Positions 1 through 4,747 of a stretch of DNA of 5,487 nucleotides are shown here, in pieces. This DNA is from Spirochaetaceae bacterium (GTDB lineage Bacteria > Spirochaetota > Spirochaetia > Treponematales > Breznakiellaceae): assembly GCA_031290855.1 (NCBI GenBank), contig JAISLM010000009.1, positions 1 to 5,487 on the forward strand, in the 5' to 3' direction. Numbering within the stretch: the first letter of the stretch is position 1; every line of letters begins with the position of its first letter. The position numbers were made by a program, and so were the translations under genes. The notes under the pieces are model-generated. The model was not told the DNA's origin. It was given only the letters and a program-made list of their open reading frames with translations, and ran no database searches.

Positions 1-264
1 GCGTCCAAAGGGGACAGGCTCGCCGCGAGGGATACGAAACTTATGCGCGAGTTTTCCGGCTTAATGAAACGGCGCGGACAGAAGGCGATAGACGGGAATA
101 TCAAAGCGTATGCGGACGCGCTCGGAACGGTGGAGAATTTTGAGGACGCGAGAGAGGCTTTGCTTTCCGCATACGGCAAAAATTCCTTTGAGGATTTCGC
201 GTCCGTTATTGACGAGGTACGGTTTGCGGCGCAGGGCATAGGGGGACGCGGTGCCGGTCGTTAA
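1..264 (+). CDS. Portal protein, Mu gp29-like (DUF935), C-terminal part
   Basis: The reading frame is open from the first base of the window and ends at TAA 262-264, so 87 C-terminal residues are visible and the start lies upstream. The visible part is helical, with segments such as YADALGTVENFEDAREALL and FASVIDEVRFAAQGIGGRG. It resembles the tail of DUF935 portal proteins, which end in a helical region rich in Ala, followed by a Gly/Arg-rich end. Position supports the call: in Mu the portal gene directly precedes gpF, and a gpF homologue starts here, 14 bases before this gene's stop. In the virion the portal forms the ring at one capsid vertex through which DNA is packaged and ejected. A later ATG at 43 is only an internal Met. 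The sequence evidence alone is weak because the core of the protein is missing; the call rests mainly on context. Confidence 0.7.
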   Translation, partial: ASKGDRLAARDTKLMREFSGLMKRRGQKAIDGNIKAYADALGTVENFEDAREALLSAYGKNSFEDFASVIDEVRFAAQGIGGRGAGR

Positions 265-1441
265 CAAACACAACATACCCGTGCCGCAATTAGCGATTGA
301 TTTTCTTGCCAAAAAGAAAATAGTCCCGACCGATAAATGGGACGAATTACAGTACGGCGAACACGCCCACGCTTTTACGGTCGCACACTCAAGCGGGGCG
401 AATATCCTTGACGATATTTTCGCTCTTTTGAACAGGGCGGACGCGGAGGGAATAAGTTTCGGGGAATTCCGCAACGGGATGCTTGACGCTATGAAAGAGA
501 AAGGCTGGTACGGCGGGGCGGGACACGGCAAAGACGAAAAGGGATATATCAACTGGCGCATCGGCGTTATATACGATACGAACATGAGAACCGCTTACAG
601 CCAGGCTCATTACCGCGAGCAGTTGCGCGGGGCGGAACTACGCCCGATTTGGGTGTATAACTCGCTTCTGTCGGGGAAAAACAGACGGCAGGAACATATC
701 GCGCTTCATGGCAGGGCGTTCCGTTACGATGATGCTTTCTGGGACACCTATTATCCGCCCAACGGCTGGGGGTGCGAATGTTACGTTACCACCGAAAGCG
801 AGCATAGCGCGGAACAGGCGGGAATAGGGGTAGAGGATTCCGGGAAGCTTGAGCTTCCCGCGATAGACTCCGCATGGGCGTATAACGTGGGGCGGGAAGC
901 CCTCGCGCCGAACTTCAGCAAATATACAAACCTGCCGCAGGCCGCGCTCAAGGACATATACGCAAATTACAGAAACAGCATGGACGGGACGCGGCTCACC
1001 AAAGGCGAATTCCAAACGCTGATTAAACGTACAAACGAGGCGGATTACAAATATGTAAACGCGCAATACCAGGTCGGCAATCTGGAGGCCGAACGTTTCG
1101 AGGCCATGAGAAAAAAGGGGATAGCCGATTCCAAAATTATGAGCACCGACAAACAGTTGTGGCACGGCACGGGCGACAAGACCGCAAATCAAAAAGTGCC
1201 GGAGCGGCTTTTTGAAGAATTGTACGAAACCCTTCAAACGCCGGAAGCAATTTACGAAGAGTCTGTCGCCGATAAACGTTACCGCGTTTTTCATTTTGTA
1301 AAGGATACAAAGGACGGGAATAAATTAAAGGCGCTGTTGCACCAGCGAAATCTGGCAAGCGGGTCTACGGCGCTTCAGGTAAGGACGGTGGGCTACGCGC
1401 AGTATGAATACACCGGGGGACAGTATGAAAAGATATGGTAG
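251..1441 (+). CDS. Minor head protein, Mu gpF (gp30)-like, with C-terminal PBECR-like nuclease-type domain
   Basis: This 396-aa protein has a Phage_Mu_F head-morphogenesis region at about residues 40-180. It carries the family signatures RRQEHIALHGRAF (145-157) and YYPPNGWGCECYV (167-179). Proteins of this family sit at the portal vertex in few copies and are needed for head assembly and DNA delivery. A spacer (about 180-285) is followed by a second domain at about 290-396, starting MSTDKQLWHGTGDKT and containing TPEAIYEES, YRVFHFVKD and LQVRTVGYAQYEY. This layout resembles the PBECR group (phage-Barnase-EndoU-ColicinE5/D-RelE-like nucleases), known as C-terminal fusions to gpF-like proteins. 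I cannot assign the subfamily or catalytic residues with certainty. The start is GTG at 251: an in-frame TAG at 239-241 excludes anything earlier, GGGGGA at 241-246 can serve as ribosome binding site, and the 14-base overlap with the portal gene suggests translational coupling. Confidence 0.88.
   Translation: MPVVNKHNIPVPQLAIDFLAKKKIVPTDKWDELQYGEHAHAFTVAHSSGANILDDIFALLNRADAEGISFGEFRNGMLDAMKEKGWYGGAGHGKDEKGYINWRIGVIYDTNMRTAYSQAHYREQLRGAELRPIWVYNSLLSGKNRRQEHIALHGRAFRYDDAFWDTYYPPNGWGCECYVTTESEHSAEQAGIGVEDSGKLELPAIDSAWAYNVGREALAPNFSKYTNLPQAALKDIYANYRNSMDGTRLTKGEFQTLIKRTNEADYKYVNAQYQVGNLEAERFEAMRKKGIADSKIMSTDKQLWHGTGDKTANQKVPERLFEELYETLQTPEAIYEESVADKRYRVFHFVKDTKDGNKLKALLHQRNLASGSTALQVRTVGYAQYEYTGGQYEKIW
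841..900. repeat. Perfect 8-bp hairpin in the gpF-like gene, with a competing third arm
   Basis: CGGGAAGC at 841-848 pairs with GCTTCCCG at 853-860 around TTGA. The right arm plus one base (853-861) can instead pair with GCGGGAAGC at 892-900 (9 bp). The hairpin falls at residues 197-204, at the start of the spacer between the gpF domain and the C-terminal domain. Confidence 0.5.
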
Positions 1442-1496
1442 CCGCCCGGAAGGGTCACGACCCCTTCTGCCGCTATCGACCTTTGTATCCTTTACA
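1297..1496. repeat. 17-bp perfect inverted repeat, arms 1297-1313 and 1480-1496
   Basis: The arm TGTAAAGGATACAAAGG at 1297-1313 lies inside the gpF-like gene, in codons for FVKDTK at residues 349-354 plus flanking bases. Its exact reverse complement is at 1480-1496, in the gap after the gene; the arms are 166 bases apart. A 17-bp match is unlikely by chance in a 5.5-kb window. Similarity does not extend beyond 17 bases on either side, so this is not a simple inverted duplication of the gene end. The arms bracket the gpF stop codon. Confidence 0.85.
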
Positions 1497-1637
1497 GGTA
1501 CAAAAACCAATGCCCCGCTCTCATATTGGTTTCTTGGCGGCAACCTGGTTCAGTATCGCGTAAAAGCGGAAAAAGGCCAAGAGGCGGCGCGACAATTTTA
1601 TTCAAATAGTTTCTTTGAATTGTCCCGCCCCGCATAA
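1425..1637 (+). CDS. Possible small ORF of unknown function (doubtful)
   Basis: An open frame from ATG 1425 to TAA 1635-1637 would encode 70 residues, overlapping the gpF end by 17 bases. GGGGGA at 1415-1420 sits 4 bases before this ATG, so translation is possible; an alternative in-frame ATG lies at 1404. I recognise no family. The central part reads SFTGTKTNAPLSYWFLGGNL, then VQYRVKAEKGQEAARQFY. Codon choice (tca, cga, cta, gta) is unlike the neighbouring genes, which favour gcg, cgc and ggc. Three inverted repeats and one arm of a 17-bp inverted repeat fall inside it, which also argues that the DNA may be structural or a gene remnant rather than a working gene. It is listed because nothing else explains these 200 bases. 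Confidence 0.25.
   Translation: MKRYGSRPEGSRPLLPLSTFVSFTGTKTNAPLSYWFLGGNLVQYRVKAEKGQEAARQFYSNSFFELSRPA
1586..1629. repeat. 12-bp imperfect inverted repeat (hairpin) before the peptidase gene
   Basis: GGCGCGACAATT at 1586-1597 pairs with AATTGTCCCGCC at 1618-1629, with a single C-C mismatch and a 20-base spacer. The spacer and inner arm offer the competing pairing ATTCAAA (1600-1606) with TTTGAAT (1614-1620). The structure ends 34 bases before the peptidase start codon. It could be an RNA hairpin acting on read-through or mRNA processing, or an old element end; the sequence does not decide between these. Confidence 0.55.
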
Positions 1638-1650
1638 GTACGATTGTAAC

Positions 1651-1657
1651 GAGGAGG
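1651..1657 (+). promoter_or_regulatory. Strong ribosome binding site for the cysteine peptidase gene
   Basis: GAGGAGG stands 6 bases before ATG 1664. It is among the best Shine-Dalgarno sites in the window and suggests that the peptidase is translated independently of the gene before it. Confidence 0.8.
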
Positions 1658-1663
1658 CTGAAA

Positions 1664-2260
1664 ATGATTAAAGGCGTTCAATTTTGGAATGACAGGGACT
1701 GTTATTACACCCAGACCAATAACCCCACGGAAGAGATTCTACGGAAGCGGTCTGACGGGGACTGGCTTGTCTCCTGCGGCCCCTCTGCGGCGGTGACGTG
1801 CGTTGCCGCGATGGGCTTTAACGTGTACTGCGGATGTCCCGGCGAGTACGTGCCGCAAAGCGAGGAAGTGCTGATGGACTTTTTCAATGACCCGCGCAAT
1901 TACGCCGCGCTCAAGGCGGCGCGTCCCGATACGCCGCCTGACGTGTGGCACGGAAACGAAGTGCCGCAGTTTTATCCTGTGGCGGTCAAGTCCGTGTTCG
2001 GGGTGAAGGCGCGGTTTGCCTTCTGTAGCGATTTTAATAAAATCGCCGCGATGTTACAGGCGGGACAGGCGGTTCAGTTGTGCCTCGTGAAACCGGGACA
2101 TTATATAGCCGCCGTGGCGTTTGACGATGAGGCGCGGGAGATAATTTTCAACGACCCCTGGCCGGGGCGTTTCAAAGACGGCAACGGGTTCAACCGCCGT
2201 CTGGGGGCGGCGGAATACAAGGCCAACGTGAAGCCGTTTTACATCGCCTACGGTGTATAG
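1664..2260 (+). CDS. Papain-like cysteine peptidase, C39-like
   Basis: This 198-aa protein shows the layout of C39-like (peptidase_C39_2-type) domains. YYTQTNNPT (14-22) offers the oxyanion-hole Gln17; SCGPSAAVT (37-45) holds the likely nucleophile Cys38 at the head of a helix; PGHYIAAVAFDD (144-155) holds His146; and FNDPW (162-166) holds Asp164. All three triad positions are present, so the enzyme looks intact. There is no signal peptide or membrane segment. Such folds cleave peptide bonds, either in proteins (leader peptides) or in peptidoglycan cross-links; the substrate here is unknown. It lies between gpF and the prohead protease, where Mu itself carries gpG, and is not part of the standard head set. 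Possible roles are a lysis or DNA-entry peptidoglycan endopeptidase, an extra maturation protease, or a cargo (moron) gene acting in the host. ATG 1664 is supported by GAGGAGG 6 bases upstream. The fold is fairly sure; the role is open. Confidence 0.78.
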   Translation: MIKGVQFWNDRDCYYTQTNNPTEEILRKRSDGDWLVSCGPSAAVTCVAAMGFNVYCGCPGEYVPQSEEVLMDFFNDPRNYAALKAARPDTPPDVWHGNEVPQFYPVAVKSVFGVKARFAFCSDFNKIAAMLQAGQAVQLCLVKPGHYIAAVAFDDEAREIIFNDPWPGRFKDGNGFNRRLGAAEYKANVKPFYIAYGV

Positions 2261-2275
2261 GCGAAAACGCCGTAG
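2244..2275 (+). promoter_or_regulatory. Two mutually exclusive hairpins across the peptidase stop codon
   Basis: TCGCCTA at 2244-2250 can pair with TAGGCGA at 2258-2264 (7-base loop), folding over the stop codon TAG 2258-2260. Alternatively CTACGG at 2248-2253 can pair with CCGTAG at 2270-2275, with GCG-AAAA-CGC (2261-2270) as a small stem inside its loop that shares its last base with the outer arm. The two share bases and cannot both form fully. No T-run follows, so an intrinsic terminator is not supported. A role in read-through or mRNA processing before the protease/scaffold gene is possible but inferred. Confidence 0.3.
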
Positions 2276-2380
2276 AGAGGCGCGAGGCGGCAAAAAGGTA
2301 AACTGACACCGCTCTCGCGGGCGCTGTCAAAATTAAACGCCTTTTTAAGCGAGTTAAAGGGTATGCCGGGAGGTATGTAA
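2261..2380. other. 120-base leader before the protease/scaffold gene
   Basis: No gene is seen here. A short hairpin is possible at 2304-2329: TGACA pairs with TGTCA, and after one C-C mismatch CGC pairs with GCG. A weaker one lies at 2340-2360 (CCTTTTTAA against TTAAAGG, with a two-base bulge). The region ends with the ribosome binding site GGGAGG at 2368-2373, 7 bases before ATG 2381. I see no convincing -35/-10 promoter pair. Confidence 0.4.
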
Positions 2381-3343
2381 ATGAGCGAACTGATGATTTT
2401 CAAGGCGGGGAAGTATCCGCAGGGGGACTGGCCGAAAGAGCGGGTCAAAAAGCTGGTGGACGCGTACGACCCTGAAAAGTTTTATGACGCGCCGCTGGTA
2501 ATTGGGCATCGCTGGTACGGGGCGGACGACAACTATCAGGACGCGCACGGCTGGGTGCAAAGCCTGCGTATGGACGGCTCGGGTAAAGTCTTCGCGACCG
2601 TAACGGACGTTTCGGCGGATTTAAAAAAGAAGGTGGCGGAAAAGAAGCTGAAGTATATGTCGGTGGAGATATACGAGAACGACAAGGTGGACGAAAAACA
2701 GCCGCCTTATTTACGGGCAATCGCCCTTCTCGGCCGGGACACCCCGGCCGTGGCGGGGGCGAAACTGCCCGCGTATTTTTCGCTTCCGTCCGGCGGCACG
2801 GTGTGCTTTGCCAAAGATGAAGAGCATACGACCGTGTTTACCAGCAGGGTAGGCGCGGCGGAAATAAAATCTTTTTCCGGGGAGCCGGAAAATAAATCCA
2901 ACGAACCGGAGGTAAACATGGAAGAATTGGAAAAATTGAAAGCCGACTTAGCCGAGCGGCAGGCGGAACTCGCCGCTTTCAAAAAAGAAAACGCGGATTT
3001 GAAAAACGCGGAAAGGAAAAACGAGGCGGCGGCGTTTTTCGGCAAACTGCGCGATGAGGGAAAGCTCACCCCGGCGCTGTTCGAGAAAGCGGTATCGCTT
3101 GACGCGCGGCTGGGCGATGAGGAGCGAAAGGAACTCCGCGCCATGTTCGGCGGGCTTGAGGCGAAGGTAGACCTTTCCGGCACCCATGCCGCGCCGAAAG
3201 GCGGGGCGGCGGAGGGCGGAAACGTTTCCGCGAAAATCCGCGCCTATCAAAAAGAGAAGGGACTGGCGACTTTCGCGGAGGCGGCGGAAGCGTTATACGC
3301 GAACAACCCGGGGTTGTTTGAAGACGAAGGAGGCGAAGCGTGA
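2381..3343 (+). CDS. Prohead protease with C-terminal scaffold, Mu gpI-like (gp32)
   Basis: This 320-aa protein has two parts. Residues 1 to about 135 match the Mu-like prophage I protease pattern: DAPLVIGHRWYG (36-47), AHGWVQSL (55-62), KYMSVEIYEN (91-100) and RAIALLGRDTPAVAGAKLP (112-130). His43 and Ser94 sit where prohead proteases carry their conserved His and Ser, and are likely catalytic; this is by analogy. A low-complexity linker (about 150-179) leads to the scaffold part (180-320), which starts with a coiled coil (ELEKLKADLAERQAELAAFK). The family degrades the internal scaffold during capsid maturation. GGGAGG at 2368-2373 supports ATG 2381. The next gene's GTG overlaps the TGA stop. 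An internal in-frame start at 2918 gives the scaffold alone. Position just before the decoration and coat genes fits the Mu order. Confidence 0.88.
   Translation: MSELMIFKAGKYPQGDWPKERVKKLVDAYDPEKFYDAPLVIGHRWYGADDNYQDAHGWVQSLRMDGSGKVFATVTDVSADLKKKVAEKKLKYMSVEIYENDKVDEKQPPYLRAIALLGRDTPAVAGAKLPAYFSLPSGGTVCFAKDEEHTTVFTSRVGAAEIKSFSGEPENKSNEPEVNMEELEKLKADLAERQAELAAFKKENADLKNAERKNEAAAFFGKLRDEGKLTPALFEKAVSLDARLGDEERKELRAMFGGLEAKVDLSGTHAAPKGGAAEGGNVSAKIRAYQKEKGLATFAEAAEALYANNPGLFEDEGGEA
2731..2750. repeat. Perfect 8-bp hairpin with 4-base loop inside the protease gene
   Basis: CGGCCGGG at 2731-2738 and CCCGGCCG at 2743-2750 are perfect complements around the loop ACAC. It is very stable on paper and lies in the codons for the conserved GRDTPAV motif, so protein constraint may explain part of it. 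It is about 170 bases upstream of the internal scaffold start. Confidence 0.6.
2908..2912 (+). promoter_or_regulatory. Internal ribosome binding site for the nested scaffold
   Basis: GGAGG at 2908-2912 is followed after 5 bases (TAAAC) by ATG 2918, in frame with the protease. A canonical site at a domain border inside a long ORF is strong evidence for a programmed second start. Confidence 0.85.
2918..3343 (+). CDS. Capsid scaffold, nested in-frame product (Mu gpZ-like)
   Basis: Translation from the internal ATG 2918 gives a 141-aa protein identical to residues 180-320 of the protease ORF. It starts MEELEKLKADLAERQ and runs into a charged heptad-like coiled coil (about 1-45). A helical middle follows (FFGKLRDEGKLTPALFEKAV), then a Gly/Ala-rich hinge (APKGGAAEGG) and a helical C-terminus (EKGLATFAEAAEALYA) of the kind that can contact coat protein. 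In Mu and lambda the scaffold is likewise made from an internal start in the protease gene, giving many free scaffolds per protease-tethered copy. Here the GGAGG at 2908-2912 shows the same arrangement directly. Its job would be to guide coat assembly, then be digested. That both products are made is inference from the site. Confidence 0.82.
   Translation: MEELEKLKADLAERQAELAAFKKENADLKNAERKNEAAAFFGKLRDEGKLTPALFEKAVSLDARLGDEERKELRAMFGGLEAKVDLSGTHAAPKGGAAEGGNVSAKIRAYQKEKGLATFAEAAEALYANNPGLFEDEGGEA
3216..3231. repeat. 16-bp perfect palindrome in the scaffold gene
   Basis: GCGGAAAC at 3216-3223 is followed directly by its reverse complement GTTTCCGC at 3224-3231. It lies in the codons after the Gly/Ala hinge of the scaffold. 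A palindrome of this length with no spacer could be a protein-binding or restriction-type site, or chance. Confidence 0.5.
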
Positions 3344-3735
3344 GGCGGCCATATATCGCGGAAGCGACAATAGAACCCGGAACCGGCGTGGTGCAGGGTT
3401 CTGAAGAAAACAAAATCACCACGCCCGGAGACGAGGGCGAAGGCGATTTTATCGGCGTGTACGCCTTCGAGGCGAACGATCGGAAAGAGGCGGGCGACCA
3501 GGTCGGCATCGCCATCAGCGGCGTGGCGAAGATTCTCGCCGGAGCTAATGTTTTAGCGGGAAAAAAGGCAGTACTAAAACCCGACAATTCTGGGGAATTT
3601 ATAACCCTGCCGGAAGCGGCGGGTCAGTACGCGACCTGTGGCACGTTTCTACAGACCGGAGCGTCAGGTGAGTACGTGGACATGATTATCGAACACGGGA
3701 GCGTAACGGTTCCCGCTGTAGGAGGTGGAGAATGA
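3340..3735 (+). CDS. Capsid decoration protein, DUF2190-like
   Basis: This 131-aa protein is small, acidic, and rich in Gly, Ala and Val in a beta-strand pattern: FIGVYAFEANDRKEAGDQVGIAIS, then GVAKILAGANVLAGKKAVLKP, then the end YVDMIIEHGSVTVP. DUF2190-type and gpD-like decoration proteins look like this and bind the outside of the mature shell to stabilise it. The place between scaffold and major coat protein is the expected one (Mu gp33 position). The start is GTG 3340, overlapping the protease stop as GTGA; GGAGG at 3329-3333 lies 6 bases before it, inside the scaffold's last codons, so translation is probably coupled. The stop overlaps the next ATG by the same kind of 4-base overlap (ATGA, 3732-3735). 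Family assignment is by composition and place, not by a diagnostic motif. Confidence 0.7.
   Translation: MRRPYIAEATIEPGTGVVQGSEENKITTPGDEGEGDFIGVYAFEANDRKEAGDQVGIAISGVAKILAGANVLAGKKAVLKPDNSGEFITLPEAAGQYATCGTFLQTGASGEYVDMIIEHGSVTVPAVGGGE
3721..3730 (+). promoter_or_regulatory. Double ribosome binding site for the major capsid gene
   Basis: GGAGGTGGAG carries two Shine-Dalgarno cores (GGAGG 3721-3725, GGAG 3727-3730) just before ATG 3732. Only the first has ideal spacing (6 bases); the second is very close. It fits the high output needed for coat protein. Confidence 0.65.
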
Positions 3736-4700
3736 GTAGGGAAAGAGGATACGTCAGTCCGCTGTTGAGCAATCTCGCTTCGGACTGGGCGGCAAAAGCG
3801 CGGGAAGGGCTTGTCGGCCACATAGTTTTCCCCCGCTTCGCGGTGGGTAAGCCCACCGGAAAATACGCGACCTTCAGCGCGGAGGAGGCGTTCAAGGTTC
3901 CCGATGTTACGATGGCGGGGGAACGCTCGCGGGCAAACGAAATCGCGTCTTCCGGCAAAATGGAAAAGTACGCGACAACCCGATACGCCGGAAAGTCATT
4001 TATTGACGAGGGCGACCTCCAGTTTATGGAGGGGCCGTTTAAGCTCTGGGAAAAACGCAAAACGGAAATGCTTGTAACGAAGCTGGAACTCGCGCAGGAG
4101 AAACGCATCGCCGACAAGATACTCGGTATTACCGGGCGCTCGACAACGCTTAACGGCACCGGTGCCGCAGCGGGTAAAAAGTGGGCGGAAGCGTCCGACA
4201 CGGCCGGAGGCGATCCGGCCGCCGATATCCGCGCCGCTATCGCGCAATGTTTTTTCCGTCCGAACCTAATGGTAATTCCCGAAACCGTCTATGACGCGAT
4301 AGAGTTTCACCCGCGCCTTCTGGACAAGCTCGGCGAGGCGAACCTCATCAAGAAAGTGGACGAGGCGAATCTGGCAAAGCTGTTCCGTATCGATCGGGTT
4401 ATTATCGCCAAAGGCAAAGCGGACTTTGGTAAGCCGAGCGCCGGAAAATCCCTCACCCTTTCTAACATCTGGGGGAACAACGTCGTGCTTGCCTACACCA
4501 GCGATATCTGGGACGAACCGTGCGCCGGGAAAACGGTCACGGTAAATTACCCACAGGCCGACAATTCCGGCTACGTGGTGCGGACGTGGGACGAAAAGGA
4601 CGGCGGTATGCTCGGCGGCGAGTACGTGCAGGTCGGCCACGATGTCGAAGAACTCGTGGTGTCCAAAAATTTGATTTACAGCATAAAGGACGTGCTGTAA
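3732..4700 (+). CDS. Major capsid (coat) protein
   Basis: This 322-aa protein follows scaffold and decoration genes, the place of Mu gpT. It starts with YVSPLLSNLASDWA, then GLVGHIVFPRFAVGKPTGKYATFSAEEAFKVPD. That pattern of a short N-arm with 'a shared P.V.V....G.Y..F' strand-turn-strand is common in HK97-fold coat proteins of this type. A long helix with many charged residues (KLWEKRKTEMLVTKLELAQEKR split over about 104-125) fits the spine helix. PNLMVIPETVYDAIEFHP and the C-terminal strands NNVVLAYTSD and YVVRTWDEKDGG fit the P- and A-domains. Mature protein would form the icosahedral shell. No obvious long N-terminal delta domain is present, in line with a separate scaffold. I cannot say whether it belongs to the Mu gpT family proper or to another HK97-fold coat family. 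The start overlaps the previous stop by 4 bases. Confidence 0.82.
   Translation: MSRERGYVSPLLSNLASDWAAKAREGLVGHIVFPRFAVGKPTGKYATFSAEEAFKVPDVTMAGERSRANEIASSGKMEKYATTRYAGKSFIDEGDLQFMEGPFKLWEKRKTEMLVTKLELAQEKRIADKILGITGRSTTLNGTGAAAGKKWAEASDTAGGDPAADIRAAIAQCFFRPNLMVIPETVYDAIEFHPRLLDKLGEANLIKKVDEANLAKLFRIDRVIIAKGKADFGKPSAGKSLTLSNIWGNNVVLAYTSDIWDEPCAGKTVTVNYPQADNSGYVVRTWDEKDGGMLGGEYVQVGHDVEELVVSKNLIYSIKDVL
3841..3858. repeat. Perfect 7-bp hairpin with 4-base loop in the coat gene
   Basis: CGGTGGG at 3841-3847 pairs with CCCACCG at 3852-3858 around the loop TAAG. It lies in codons for VGKPTG near the N-terminus of the coat protein. Confidence 0.5.
4154..4221. repeat. Palindrome and strong hairpin in the coat gene
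   Basis: Two dyads lie close together. A 14-bp perfect palindrome, CGGCACC next to GGTGCCG, spans 4154-4167. A perfect 8-bp hairpin, CGGCCGGA (4201-4208) with TCCGGCCG (4214-4221) around GGCGA, follows 33 bases on. They cover the Gly/Ala-rich segment TTLNGTGAAAGKK...SDTAGGDPAAD (about residues 138-165), probably a surface loop with free codon choice. Confidence 0.5.
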
Positions 4701-4741
4701 AAGGCTTTAACGCGGAACGTATATCCCGCTAAAAAATATTC

Positions 4742-4747
4742 AGGAGG
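4742..4747 (+). promoter_or_regulatory. Ribosome binding site for the connector ORF (long form)
   Basis: AGGAGG stands 5 bases before ATG 4753. It is the stronger of two sites for this ORF and is the reason to keep the signal-peptide-bearing form as a possible real product. The 52-base gap after the coat gene holds nothing else that I can support. Confidence 0.75.

Larger units (their letters stand above)
1442..1663. other. 222-base inter-gene region with several inverted repeats
   Basis: This is the longest stretch without a solid gene in an otherwise packed operon. It holds three dyads: an 8-bp stem (one G-T pair) at 1447-1454/1462-1469; an 8-bp perfect stem AAACCAAT at 1504-1511 with ATTGGTTT at 1525-1532; and a 12-bp stem with one mismatch at 1586-1597/1618-1629, inside which an alternative stem ATTCAAA/TTTGAAT (1600-1606/1614-1620) can form. 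It also holds one arm of the 17-bp inverted repeat. None is followed by a T-run, so they are not textbook terminators on the + strand. The last bases hold the ribosome binding site of the next gene. Confidence 0.6.

Noticed and set aside
61..585. Long minus-strand open frame (174 codons) across the portal/gpF junction
   Set aside because: It is antisense to two well-supported genes, has no ribosome binding site I can see, and its product (rich in Ser, Pro, Cys) looks like a mirror of GC-rich coding DNA.
638..1294. Minus-strand open frame of 218 codons inside the gpF gene
   Set aside because: It is wholly antisense to the gpF-like gene, whose conserved motifs are on the + strand. The length is explained by few stop codons opposite GC-rich codons.
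1504..1532. Rho-independent terminator after gpF
   Set aside because: The 8-bp AAACCAAT/ATTGGTTT stem is AT-rich, has a 13-base loop and is followed by only a short TTTCTT, so it would be a weak terminator at best.
2707..3183. Minus-strand, Ser-rich open frame of 158 codons
   Set aside because: It is the antisense shadow of the Lys/Glu/Ala-rich scaffold coding sequence, which reads as Ser/Phe on the other strand.
3066..3587. Minus-strand open frame of 173 codons over scaffold and decoration genes
   Set aside because: It is antisense to two overlapping, coupled genes; composition is rich in Pro, Arg and Ser with no family features.
4154..4167. 14-bp palindrome CGGCACC/GGTGCCG as an operator site
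   Set aside because: A palindrome of this length is expected by chance about once in every few windows of this size, and it lies within codons of a Gly/Ala-rich loop; kept only as part of the dyad set.
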